DNA of 25,649 bases from assembly GCA_021464525.1 (NCBI GenBank), contig JADRCO010000845.1:1-25649 (forward strand). Reading direction: 5' to 3'. The notes beneath the pieces were generated by a model that was not told where the DNA came from, made no database searches, and worked only from the letters and a program-made list of their open reading frames with translations. A program made the translations under genes and the position numbers. Source of the stretch: Rhizophagus sp. LPA8_4_AMF (Eukaryota; Glomeromycota; Glomeromycetes; Glomerales; Glomeraceae). This document shows, piece by piece, positions 1 to 10,505 of the stretch (position 1 is the stretch's first letter; every line of letters starts with the position of its first letter).

Positions 1-1
1 A

Positions 2-34
<33 letters not shown>

Positions 35-1640
35 TAAGAAAAGAAAGGAAAAAAAAGATAAAAAAGATAGTGACACCGAAAAAAAAATAAAAATAAATAA
101 TAATAATAATAATCATGTAATACTACATGCGTTATTGTTTTTTTTTTTTAAATATAACAATAAAAAAAACTACGTGTTGTTTATTTTCGTGACAGATCTG
201 TTTGATAGTCATTTAGTCATTCAATTAATTTGTAATTATTATTATAAAATTTATAATTAGTTTTTTTTTTTTTTTTTTTTTTCGAAATTATTTTTATTTT
301 TATATATACTGTACATGATCATTCAGATCATTTATAAATCATTTTAAACCATAATTTTTATATTTAGTAATCGTTACATCTCTTACATCTCTTCATATTA
401 TTCTAAATAAAGATCTACTTTAATATTTTCTAAATGAGAATTCGCATATTTTAATCATTGGATACCCGCAGATATAATATAAACAATACGAATATTATCT
501 TATGTTAATGGGGGGCAACTTTATAAAACCATACCACAACACCATAACATCATAATTCTCACAACATCACAACATCACGTACATTTAGGATCACAAGAAT
601 CACAAGGAAAAATAAAAGATGGTGGGCAAACAGTAACAAGAAAAAAAAAAAGATCACAAGGTGAGAATGAATGGAATGACAAATAAACGAATCTAACAAA
701 AGAATTCTCATTTATACATAAAAAATAACGCGGAATGTATTCCTTCATTACACGAACTTTGAGCTTATATTAGAACAATTATGATGTTGTAACATAAAAT
801 CCTATTTTTGGCTAATAAAAATCACTAACCCAATCGATGGGGATTATCGTGGTAAAAGTTGAAAACGCGATATTTCCCAGAATCCCTGCGTTAGAAAATA
901 TTCGTAATCATGTGAAATTATTTACAACCGGAACTTTTCAAGTTTTTTTAATACAATTGGATTTTTACATAATATTTATGTACGGTAAACTACCACATTT
1001 AGAAGTATTAACTATCATGTTATAAATTATTTGTAACAATCTGTCGGACCGAAAAAAGAATTCTTATTTCTTAGTTTTACTCTTTTTGGTTTCTTTATTT
1101 ATATATTGCATTTTTTTTTCATGCATGCATGTCTTGCATACCTTTCTTTAAGAGTTGAAAAAAAAAATTTGATCTTTTTAAAGAAATTTTGAAAGCGTGT
1201 TTAATGACAAATTATAAAATCGATTAAAAATTGAATTGGAATCCTAAACTAATAATAGTAAAAATTTTCGGATGTATATATTTGGTTAATTGATTTAATT
1301 TTGTTATTATTATTTTTTTTTTTTACATAATTATTTATTACTTTTTTATTACCTTTTAGTTTTTCCTTTTATTTTTAATTTCATTTTCTTTAATAAGTTA
1401 AAAAAAAATGTATCTAATATTTATGGTTTCAAAAATTAAGTTTCATTATTTCAAACTTATTTTTATTTATTTTTATAATTAATAATAATTTGTCATTGGC
1501 TCATTGTAAACCATTTTAACCACCTTTGCAACCACTTTGCAGCCGTTTTGTAATCACTTTGCAACCTAAATTAAGAACGTATTTCCTTATTAGTGAAATA
1601 CTATTTAAGGGATAAATATTGACGCGTTTGTATAGAAAGA

Positions 1641-1785
1641 CGGGTTAAAGTCGGTTAGAAATGGATAAAGTCGGGTCAAGTCGATTAGAAATGATTAAGT
1701 CGATTTGAAATGGTTAAGTCGATTTAAATGATTAAGTCGATTTGAAATGGTTAAGTCAATTTGAAATGGTTAAATTAGAAACCCT
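1641..1785. repeat. 19-bp minisatellite, about seven degenerate units
   Basis: Consecutive units of about 19 bp of the form GTCGATTTGAAATGGTTAA vary by a few bases and one shortened unit. They are seen directly in the sequence. No coding meaning is apparent. Confidence 0.85.
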
Positions 1786-1902
1786 ACTTGTTTTAGAGAT
1801 ACAGTATTTGAAGTCCTAAAATTTAATAACGATATTATTATTGGGATCCAACCGACAAATGACCGGTCAAATTTGTCATTCATCACAAATAGGAAAATTA
1901 GG

Positions 1903-1951
1903 AAAAATAGTGAAAATAGTGAAAATAGTGAAAATAGTGAAAATAGTGAAG
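1903..1951. repeat. 9-bp tandem repeat (GTGAAAATA)n
   Basis: About five near-perfect copies of a 9-bp unit lie downstream of the GST-like gene's 3' end. Read on the minus strand it gives a Phe-Ser-Leu repeat in a short open frame. The composition and lack of any flanking coding signal argue that the frame is only a by-product of the repeat. Confidence 0.85.
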
Positions 1952-2022
1952 AATAACATTGTTTATTTATAATAAAAATATTGCTCAATACATCATTGTA
2001 ATTGTACTTTAAATAATTTAAA

Positions 2023-3436
2023 TTATAATTTTAAACCATTATCAGGGTTGATCACATATCCGGCTCTAGGAAACCAAATAACTACTTCAATTCCAGTTTT
2101 ATCCGCACCATGAGGTCTAATTCCAATTATTCTACTGCTTAAACTAACAATTTTACCTTTAACAGGAATTTTACCATAATCATCTGGTTTAATAATAACA
2201 TTATCCCCTAATTTTCTTTTCTTATCATTTGGATCTTGTTCAATTTTCATTTTACCTTCATTAAAAGGTTTAAATTTTTTAGCAATTTCTAATGCTTCTT
2301 CCCCGCTAATTTTTTCAGGTCCAATTCCATTTGATTTAATATATTTTAAAAATTTACTTAACCAAGAATAGGTTTTCGGATATAATTTTGAATTTGCTAC
2401 CTCTTTTGCTATTTGAAAAAAATCGTAAAACCAAAGATTCATAGCTACTTGAATATCTGCTATACCTGGGTATGGTGTATCTAAAAACCAATCCCTATCA
2501 TCTGAAAATTGCAATTCAATCCATTCAAGATTTGTTCTAACTTTATCAATGTAATACGGTCTTAATGATGAAAATCTTTCGATGTTAATTGGTGCTCCAA
2601 TTAATAAAGAACGATCTTCTATAAATCCTTTTTCAGAGAAAAGTTTTGGAGTAGAAGGATCTTTTGAACCAAATGGCATTAAATTGATCGTGGAGGCAAA
2701 AAAGTAATTCTAATTACGATTAAAGAATATTATATAAATATAATTAATTGATCAATAAATGTGTACAAGTAAAAAGAATAAACTTACATCAGCCCACGTA
2801 CTCATAATTAAACCAAGTCCTTTATCACTTTTATCAGATCCATTTCTTTTTGGATAAATCGATGGTTCCGGATACCTATAATTTTTTTAATAAAATTTGA
2901 ACACTTTCTGAATAAAATAAATTTTGTACATATTAATCCCTTTTTACCTTCTTTCCAATTCTTCAATGATCAATTTGGTATCAATAAATATATCAGATCC
3001 AATTTGAAGAACCGGAACGCGTCTATATCCATGAACCAAAGGTTGCAATAATCTATATTTATGATGGTTTCAAAAATTATGATGGTTTCAAAAATTAGGT
3101 TTTCAAAAATTAGGTTTTCAAAAATTAGATGTTCGTTAAAAATAAAATAAAATATAATTTATTTATTCAAGATATTTACGGTCTCTGATTTATTGAAGGT
3201 ACGATGACGGAAGTCCATTTTAATTTTTTAATGCCTAATGCCCATACAACCTTTTGAGAATATAGTGACCCTTATTTAAGAAAAATAAAATATATATTTA
3301 AATAAAAATAATTTAAAAATGATTTTTTGAATTATTTTAATTTATATATATATAAGACTAATTTGTTTAAATCTTAGAATTACATTAAAAAAAAAATAAT
3401 ACCTTCATAATGATGTAAAATAATGGGAGGTTTCAT
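2023..3436 (-). CDS. glutathione S-transferase-like protein, five exons
   Basis: Exons on the minus strand: 3436-3403, 3270-3180, 3052-2948, 2875-2788 and 2709-2023. Phases match at every junction, giving 1005 nt and 334 aa. The N-terminal thioredoxin-like GST domain (about residues 5-80) has the SLYSQK active-site loop (13-18), the GYRRVPVL segment with the expected cis-Pro at 55, and the D66-T67 glutathione-binding turn followed by LIIEELERRYP. An alpha-helical GST C-domain follows. Residues of about 270-334 form an extra beta-rich tail starting near GDNVIIKPDDYG. GSTs conjugate glutathione to electrophiles or bind hydrophobic ligands in the cytosol; the substrate here is unknown. The start is the ATG at 3436, because MKPPIILHHYEG is the usual first beta strand. 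The second intron carries a small tandem repeat. It resembles fungal UstS-type GST-like proteins more than classical detoxification GSTs; the fold is secure, the reaction is not. Confidence 0.87.
3060..3130. repeat. Tandem repeat inside the GST intron
   Basis: Four short units share a TTTCAAAAATTA core: two of about 18 bp beginning GATGG, then two of about 15 bp beginning AGG. They lie within the intron between exons 2 and 3 of the GST-like gene. A similar core also occurs outside the gene near 1425. Confidence 0.8.
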
Positions 3437-4555
3437 GTTTCTTTTTTTTTTTCAGGATTAGAAAAACTTACTTTTTAAATATTAGTGTTTTAGGTTAAAT
3501 TAATTTTCATGTGACATCATTTTCGTGCAATCTACATTAGTAAACGTCATTGGGTCGATTACGTTAACCTTGTAAATCATCAAAAAATCTTTTTTTTTTT
3601 TTAGGAAAGAGAATATTTCATATATAGCATTTGAAAATTCCCATCGATTAGTCATCAGTTAAATAAATATTGTTGACACTTTCTTTTTTAAATATCACTA
3701 TCTAATCCCAGCATAATTATTTTGCGGCTTTGTTTACTTTGTTTACTTCATCGTTAGTCAGTGTGAACGCGTTAAAAAGAGTTACTTCTTCGTGTTACAA
3801 ATCTGGCGAAATAAATAGCTGATAATAGCTTACTATACTTACGGTATTTATAGTACAACATATACAGGATGGATGACTCTAAATGTCTAACATAATGGTA
3901 AATGTAATTGTACGAATTATTTCGAGATTAAATAATAGATGTTCTAACTGCATGATCTTGTGAGTCTGCATTATAATACAGTTATTGGTAGAGCATATTC
4001 ATCTCGCATCTTCGTGGCATACATACTCAAATAATAATAATTTATTTATAACAAGAATTTAAATATTTTTCATCATTGGGGGTTCGAAAATAAAAATTGC
4101 AAAAGTATACCGTATTTGGTTGGGGAGTTTGTTATATATATTTACCGTAGGGTCATGAGGGATTCCTCTTGCGTATTTTTCATATGAAATTTGACGTAAA
4201 TGATGTGCGGCTTTTTTTATCCATGCTTACATGAGTATTGCGTAGTGAGTGTGACCTTACTAAATATATATATTGCATGTCAGATTTGGTTTAAAAGCAA
4301 AACCAATTTTTGGTTCGACTCATTTTTAATGTTTCGCGTAATTTAACCAATTAAAAAACGACGTTTAATTTTAGATGAATTAGATGAATCATATCTCGAT
4401 AAACTTTATTTTGCTCATCACACGAATTAATAATTCTTTCAGTTAAAAACCTTAAATTACTTAAAATACGATTATTCGACGAATTTTAAGAAACAAATTT
4501 TTTAAAATAAAAACAAAGAACATATGTAAAATGACTTCATTAATTAGATTTTAAA
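3437..4555. other. Intergenic AT-rich region
   Basis: This is the upstream region of the GST-like gene and the stretch before the synthetase array. I find no open frame with family resemblance, no tRNA-like cloverleaf and no clear mobile-element ends. The direct repeat CTTTGTTTACTTTGTTTACTTC near 3728 is minor. Confidence 0.5.
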
Positions 4556-4679
4556 AATTTTATAGTGTTTCTATTGTTGTGTTTCCATTGTTTTGATACC
4601 TGTGAAATTTATGTATGATACGTAGATATGCACACAATATATTTCTTTTTTGACAATATATTCAATATATTTTACGCCC

Positions 4680-4740
4680 AAAAAGACAAAAAGAGAAAAG
4701 TCTACCCGTTATCGCACAGATCTGTCTATCACGTGGAAAT
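4680..4740 (+). promoter_or_regulatory. Conserved upstream box with CACGTG, copy A
   Basis: A block with AAAAGACAAAAAGA, then CGCACAGATCTGT and a CACGTG palindrome at 4730-4735, recurs upstream of copy B (8440-8490, CACGTG at 8485-8490). CACGTG is the core for bHLH factors such as Cbf1/Pho4-type proteins. It lies about 965 bp from the ATG, so a regulatory role is only an inference; shared ancestry alone could explain the conservation. Confidence 0.35.
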
Positions 4741-5014
4741 TTTATACTATAACTTGAATTTGAATTAGAGGATAGAAAAATCGCGTTAAAAAAAAGAAAA
4801 CTTGGGAGTCGTTGATTATAAATACACACGCATATATATATACATATATATAAAAGAAAAAAAAGAAAAAAAGAAAATTTTTATTGTGAAAAACTCACTA
4901 AAAAAAATATTTGAGGTTAATAGGTTATTATAGACAAAAAAAAACTAGACTAAAATTTAAATAGACTTGGATTTTACTACTTTGATCTAATTAATTTACT
5001 ACTTGGTATATACT

Positions 5015-5440
5015 GTATCGGATTTATAATTTGAGTAATATTGCAATTTTTAATACTCACGTCAAAAAGTTGAAGAATGAGTATCACATGATCTATAATG
5101 CCAGCCAATACTATGTGTACGTGTGTTAATTCCAATATGTAATTTCTCCTTTGAAAGATGAACGAGATAAAATAAAAATTCAACAACATTAAATCCTTTG
5201 ATAGGTGAAAAGTTAATATAAGAAATAACAAGGCCATGAGAAAATGTGTAATGATAGTATGCCGAATAATGACATTAACTTAATCATTACAAATCTATAT
5301 GCGAATTACATTGATAACCCAATTCATTTTAATTACGATGCTTGGAACTCCGCATTCATTATCAATCTATATGAGCTTCCTCAGCGGGTTATTCATTTAT
5401 TTACGGTGTTTGGAATTCCGCGTTCATTATTCAAACGAAA
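5015..5440. other. Segment inverted relative to unit B
   Basis: Read in reverse complement, the unit B segment 8710-8890 aligns in order with this stretch. Shared blocks are CGGATTTATAATTT, a GTATCAC stretch, a TACGTGT-containing stretch, CCTCAGCG, and TTCATTTATTTACGG followed by TTGGAA. The sequence on both sides aligns in direct orientation (for example CATATGATTTTGTA at 5452 and 8903). The copy here is about twice as long. No gene is supported in it. Confidence 0.6.
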
Positions 5441-5699
5441 ATGTTGTTCATCATATGATTTTGTACGTCTAACAAAATATAATTTAGGTAATCTCATTAA
5501 AAAACAGAATTCACAAAAAGGAAAAGTTACTTTATGAACCTGAGTCTGTATTCCGAAATTCTTAAACATGATAGATTTATCAAAATCTCTGTCAAATAAA
5601 AATTACTGTTTTGGAGCTTTATAATCAAAAAAATATTTTATATAAAATTGGACTTCATTTTTCTGAAATCAATCGTATTTTTATAGTATATAAAAAAAA

Positions 5700-6334
5700 A
5701 TGATTTTCAGATCCACGTTTTCTGATGTCGATATTAAAAAAATCGGAGTTTACCAATTTATTACTAGTAATCCTCATGGAATTGATGATGATAAAGTTAT
5801 TTTTATCGATGGTAATACCGATAAAAAATTAACATTCGGTCAACTTAAAGCTAATTCAAAGAAATTAGCATTTGGATTGATAAATAAAATCGGATTTAAA
5901 CGTGGAGATGTTTTGGCAATATATTCTCCTAATCATGTAAGCGATACCTATCTGTGATATATATAGAAAATAAATCATTAAAATAATTCTTTATAATTCT
6001 TTTTCTTTTTTTAGATTGATTATCCGGTAGTTATCTTTGGTACAATCGCAGCTGGTAAATAAAAGTTACAAAAAAAGGTCTAGGTAATTTTTTGTCTCGA
6101 ATTTTAACTTTTTTTTTTTTTAGGAGGAATAGTAACACCGGTTAATCCAGAATATACATCTGAAGAATTTGCCTCTCAATTAAAAGACAGTGGTGCTTCT
6201 GTTATTATAAGTCATCCTGATTATCTTGAAAAAGCTATCAAGGCCGCAAAAGAAGCAAATATTCACGAATCCAAAATACTTTTGTTTGATGAAAACAAAA
6301 TCAACGATTTTCTACCTTTCTTATCCTTATTTTC
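5700..6334 (+). repeat. 635-bp tract identical to 12601-13235
   Basis: Aligned base by base at a constant offset of 6901, this stretch matches copy C with no mismatch or indel across exon 1, intron 1, exon 2, intron 2 (including a 13-T run) and half of exon 3. Identity stops at 6335, and upstream of the ATG the two copies are only loosely similar. Confidence 0.93.
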
Positions 6335-8060
6335 TAATCAAGAAATTGATCCAGAAGAATATACACTGGAAGAAGCAAAATCAACTACAGCATATTTATG
6401 TTATAGTTCCGGTACTACAGGGGAGAGTAAAGGAATTAAAATCACACATTTTAATATGGTTTCGAATTTAATACAAATGGATGTTTTTGAAGATCAAATA
6501 AATCATGAAAATTGTTTTATAGGATCTCACGTAAGTAATAGTTTATTTTTTTTTTTTTTGTTTTTAAAACACGCTTCCTTTCTTATAAACTTTGTTATTA
6601 TTAAGGTTTATATAAAAAGTTTTATCTTCATTCCTTCTGTCACGAGCTAATTTATTTTCTTCTCGCATTTTTTGGTTTTCGAATTTTTTTTTTTTTCATT
6701 CCAATTTCAAGGGAGCTTTATGTGTTATCCTTTGCAAATTTGAATTGACAAGATTTTGTAGTATAATTCAAACTTATAAAGTAGATATAGCTCCAATCGT
6801 CCCTCCTATAATTTTGCTCTTGGTTAATAACCCTATAGCGAGAGAATATAATCTATCAAGTTTAAAATTAATTATAAGTTCCGCTGCTCCTTTGAGTGTA
6901 GATTTATGTAAAGAATTTGTTGAAACTTATAAATTTCCAATCAAAATCAAGCAAGCCTATGGTATATATTTGGAACTAATACATTTTTTTTATACTCCAA
7001 ATTTCTTTTGCTTAATATTTTCTTCTTTTCTTTTAGGCTTAACTGAAACATCTCCATTTGCAATTGTGGCGAAAACTGATAAAATTGTCGATGGTAGATT
7101 GAGAGATAACATGTGATTTTTTGTTATTCGCAATATTTACGTAACGCGTATTTACCTCAATTTTCATCTTAATTTTTTTTTTGTTAGGCTCGATTGGAGT
7201 TCTCATTCCAAACATGGAATGTAAGATAATTTCAGAAGATAATAAAGGTAATTGTTATTTTATTATTTATGATAATAAATCTAAAGTGAAGCAAGTTAAA
7301 AAAACTCGATTATTAATAGAACTTGGATATAATAAACCCGGTGAATTTTATCTTCGTGGACCAAATATTATGAAGGTAATTTTTTATGTCTAAAATCAAT
7401 TAAGATGTATCTATATACGGTATATACATTATTTATATTATATAGGGTTGTCTTAATAATAAAGAAGCTACAGAAGCGTGTATTGATAGTGATGGTTGGT
7501 TCCGTACTGGGGATATGGGATCTGTTGATTTTCAAGGTATAAATATTCTTATCCATATAATTTTTTTTTAAAAAAAAAAAGATTAAATTTTTTATTTATC
7601 TTGTAGGAAACTTTTTTATTATAGATCGCCTTAATGAATTAATTAAATATAAGGTGAGCCGAAACAGATAATCAATTATCAATCTATGTTAAGATTTTCT
7701 TCTAAAAAAAACTTATGATAAATATAGGGATTTCAAATTGCTCCAACTGAACTCGAATCAGTTTTGCTTACTCACTCATCAATTAATGATTCCGCCGTAA
7801 TTGGTATACATTCTGATGAATCTGATGAACAAGCAACTGAATATCCGTCAGCATATGTAGTATTAAAACAAAATGAAATTCAATCTGATGAGTTAAAAGA
7901 AGAAATTAAAGATTTTGTCTCTCAAAGGGTTACTTCATATAAAAAATTGCATTGTGTTCATTTTATCGATAAAATTCCAAAGAATTCTGCTGGTAAAACT
8001 TTAAGAAGAGTATTAAAGGGAAGAGCTAAAAATGAATGTATTAAGCAATGTTTATTATAA
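5700..8060 (+). pseudogene. 4CL-like acyl-CoA synthetase copy A, exon 4 deleted
   Basis: Exon equivalents: 5700-5936, 6015-6054, 6124-6530, [exon 4 lost], 6712-6961, 7037-7093, 7188-7247, 7320-7375, 7446-7536, 7607-7653 and 7728-8060. All remaining junctions are in phase. It belongs to the ANL adenylating superfamily and keeps the P-loop SSGTTGESKG, YGLTETSPF, RTGD, IKYKGFQIAPTELE and the catalytic lysine in NSAGKTLRR. Compared with copy C, a deletion near 6570-6600 removed the intron-3 acceptor and most of the 54-nt exon 4, which carries the conserved PFYHIYG. Because that exon is exactly 18 codons in phase 0, splicing 6530 to 6712 would still give an open 525-aa product, but without the conserved His region. 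Substitutions such as GDMGSVD for GDLGYVD and a two-residue insertion (KIK) before QAYG suggest relaxed constraint. It is called a pseudogene; an expressed inactive or altered enzyme remains possible. Confidence 0.75.
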
Positions 8061-8145
8061 CACTGTAAAGGTTTCTAATTTATATTTTTAAATTTAGTAG
8101 TATTTTTTTTTTGTTCATTTTTATGATTGATTATTATATTTAAAA

Positions 8146-8310
8146 TCATTAATAAAATCGTTATTCCATCTATTACCAATTTCAATTTTTTAAATTAATG
8201 ACACGAATCTGAGCTAATTTTATTCTCAGGCAATGCTGATTCGCATACTGGATTTACTTTATCTACTGTACCAATAGTAATATGCGTGATTTTATTCATA
8301 AACGAAAAAT
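8146..8310 (-). pseudogene. Decayed 3' fragment of tRNA ligase (copy 1)
   Basis: On the minus strand this matches the last part of TRL1 (15073-15250). A HITIGT motif corresponds to the second phosphodiesterase HVTIGT motif of the intact gene, followed by a shortened VCESALPENK stretch (intact: VCELALSKENQ) and an early stop. About nine codons (NDVKHFQAN-like) are missing. It has no upstream exons, so it is a passenger fragment carried along when the synthetase was duplicated. Confidence 0.8.
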
Positions 8311-8439
8311 AAATGTTTTGGAAGGTTCATAATTTCTTTTATAGTGATTCTATTGTTGTTAGCGCATTGTTTTGGTACCTGGGATGATACGTTGATATGC
8401 ACACTTGTTCCTTATATATACAGTACATGGCAGAGAGGA

Positions 8440-8490
8440 CAAAAAGACAAAAAGATAAAAGCCCATTCGCACAGATATGTTTGACACGTG
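8440..8490 (+). promoter_or_regulatory. Conserved upstream box with CACGTG, copy B
   Basis: This is the counterpart of 4680-4740: GACAAAAAGACAAAAAGA, then CGCACAGATATGT and CACGTG at 8485-8490. In unit C the corresponding place near 11945 has only CATGTG. Function is inferred from conservation between two duplicates and is weak. Confidence 0.3.
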
Positions 8491-9084
8491 ATCACTAAAT
8501 ATGAAAATCGCGTGGGTTCTTTTTTTAATTGAAGAATTCTAATTATTGATTTTATATCCACACACATACTGTATATATACATATGTCAAAATGAAAATTT
8601 ATGTAAAACAGTACAGAAAAAAAATATTTGATAGATTAATAAAGACAAAAAATAGACCTTAAAATTAAATTGACTACTTGTTCTAATTCAATAAAGATCT
8701 TAATAATATCTACTTCTGTATGTGAAGTTCCAAGTACCGTAAATAAATGAAAATGAATAGATTATCTTGAACATTTTATGTAACTCGCTGAGGAATATAT
8801 TAGAATTGCACGAATTACACGTAATATTAGCTGAACACTGTGATACAGATTTTCAACGATATTAAATTATAAATCCGAGATGCAAACGAAAGTACTGTAC
8901 AACATATGATTTTGTAAATTATAAAAATTATAATAGGTAATCACTAATCACAAATCACAAAAAGGAAAATTCCTCTTAAACAAATGATAGATAATCTGTA
9001 AATTTATCAAAATCTCTTTTTCAAAATAACAAATTACTGTTTGGAACTTTATAATTAAAATTTTTATTTTATAACGCATAAAAA

Positions 9085-10477
9085 ATGATTTTTAGATCTA
9101 AATTTTCTGATATCGATATTAAAAAAATCGGAGTTTATCAATTTATTACTAGTAATCCTTATGGAATTGATAATGATAAAGTTATTTTTATTGATGTTAT
9201 AACCGATAAAAAATTAACATGCATCTGGATTGATAAATATTGATTTTAAACGTGGAGACGTTTTGGCAATATGTTCTCATAATCATGTAAGTGATAGCTA
9301 TTCTGTGGTATATATAAAATAAATATTATACCTTTTTCTTCTTCTTTATAGATCGATTATCCTGTAGTTAACTTTGGTGCAATTGCAGCTGATAAATAAA
9401 ATTTATCATAAAAAAGATCCAAGTACTTTTATAGTCCAAAATTTTTAACTTGTTTCTTATTTAGGAGGAAAAGTAACGACGGTTAATCCAGATAATAAAT
9501 CTGAAGAATTTGCCTCTCAATTAATAGATTGTGGTGCATCTGTTATTATAAGTCGTCCTAGTCATCTCAACAAAGTAATCAAAAATATTTTTATTTTGAT
9601 AAAACGAAATCAACAAATATCAAGTTATCAACCTTTCTTATCCTTATTCTCTAATCAAGAAATTAATCCAGTAGAATATACACTGGAAGAAGAAAAATCA
9701 ACTACAGCATTGAAACCATACACTTTAAATAAATCATAGGATCTCTCGTAAATTATAATTTATTTTTGTACGTACTTACACGCTTTACTAAATACATAAT
9801 TTTCCGAATTTAGCCTTTCTTCCATATATACAGTATATGGATTGACTCTTCTTGTATTAAGGTATACAAAAAGTTTTGGCATCATTCCTTCTGTCGCTTC
9901 TTTTTTTTTTTTACAATTTCAAGGAGCTTCATATGTTATTCTCGTAAATTCGAAATAGAAGCAATTTGTCGTATAATTCGAGATTATGAAATAAATATAG
10001 TTTCAATCGTTCCTCCTCTATCTAGTTTTGCGAGAAATTGGGATATATCAAGTTTAAAATTGGCTATAAGTGCTACTGCTCCTTTAAGTAAGAATTATGT
10101 AAAAAAAATGGTTTGAAATTTTTCACTCCAATTAAGTAAGCCTATGATAAGTATTTTGAACTAATGTTTTTTTATGATAGGAATATTCTTTTGTTTATTA
10201 TTTTCTTTTTTATCTATTTATATTATGACGAAACTGATAATATTATCGATAGTAAATTAAGAGATTTCCTATGACTTTTTTGTTATTCGCAATAATTTAT
10301 GAAACGTGTATTCCTTATTTCCTCCAAATTAACTTTTTTGTTAGGCTCGTGGAATGTAAGATAATTTCAAAAGATAATAAAGGTAATTATTATTTTTTAT
10401 TTTTTGATAACAAATCTAAGTAAAAACAAGTTAAAAAAAAATTGGATACAATGAACCTGGTGAATTTTATGTTCGGG
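9085..10477 (+). pseudogene. 4CL-like acyl-CoA synthetase copy B, degenerate
   Basis: It has the same exon order as copy C but heavy decay. Exon 1 (ATG at 9085) lost about 33 nt and hits a TGA near 9239. The intron-2 donor GT has become AT (about 9390). The stretch encoding the AMP-binding P-loop (YSSGTTG) is deleted near 9706. Exon 4 survives as PFFHIY-like sequence near 9812. Exon 5 (from about 9924) has lost a base and gained stops. The YGLTE exon start is missing. Exon 7 is shortened around 10344, and similarity ends after a GEFYVR-like stretch near 10477. The C-terminal domain with the catalytic lysine is absent. It shares with copy A, and not C, variants such as TCTAATCAAG at the LFSNQE site, so A and B look closer to each other outside the converted tract. 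Confidence 0.9.
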
Positions 10478-10505
10478 TCTATTTTATGGTTTATTAAATT
10501 AAATG

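Larger units (their letters stand above)
1..2022. other. AT-rich spacer, no gene seen
   Basis: No convincing coding sequence is visible on either strand; the short open frames here have no family resemblance and no continuation across splice sites. It holds homopolymer A at the very start, a T tract of about 22 at 261-282, and two minisatellites listed separately. At 1505-1570 a degenerate repeat of a roughly 12-bp CACTTTGCAACC-like unit appears. The start of the window lies in poly-A, so a truncated upstream gene cannot be excluded. Confidence 0.6.
4556..8320 (+). repeat. Tandem duplication unit A (upstream region, synthetase, tRNA-ligase tail)
   Basis: The left edge is placed where similarity to units B (about 8330) and C (about 11878) begins: a segment containing CTATTGTTGT, then CATTGTTTTGATACCTG. 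The unit carries the upstream region, synthetase copy A and a decayed copy of the 3' end of the tRNA ligase gene. Edges are approximate because they were aligned by eye. Confidence 0.7.
8061..9084. other. Spacer between synthetase copies A and B
   Basis: It contains the 3' flank of copy A, a decayed tRNA-ligase tail (8146-8310), and from about 8330 the upstream region of copy B, similar to the region upstream of copy A. No open gene is seen. Confidence 0.6.

Noticed and set aside
837..1025. Open frame of 62 codons on the plus strand
   Set aside because: No family resemblance, no splice continuation and AT-rich spacer composition; length is within chance expectation.
1770..1988. Open frame on the minus strand with Phe-Ser-Leu repeats
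   Set aside because: It is produced by the 9-bp minisatellite; no coding support outside the repeat.
4977..5237. Hydrophobic open frame on the minus strand
   Set aside because: It lies in the inverted upstream segment of unit A; the matching segment of unit B does not keep the frame.
5244..5537. 97-codon open frame on the plus strand
   Set aside because: It overlaps the duplicated upstream region, is not kept open in unit B, and shows no domain.
6226..6471. Frame-shifted open frame overlapping synthetase exon 3
   Set aside because: It is a shadow of the real exon, which carries the SSGTTG motif in another frame.
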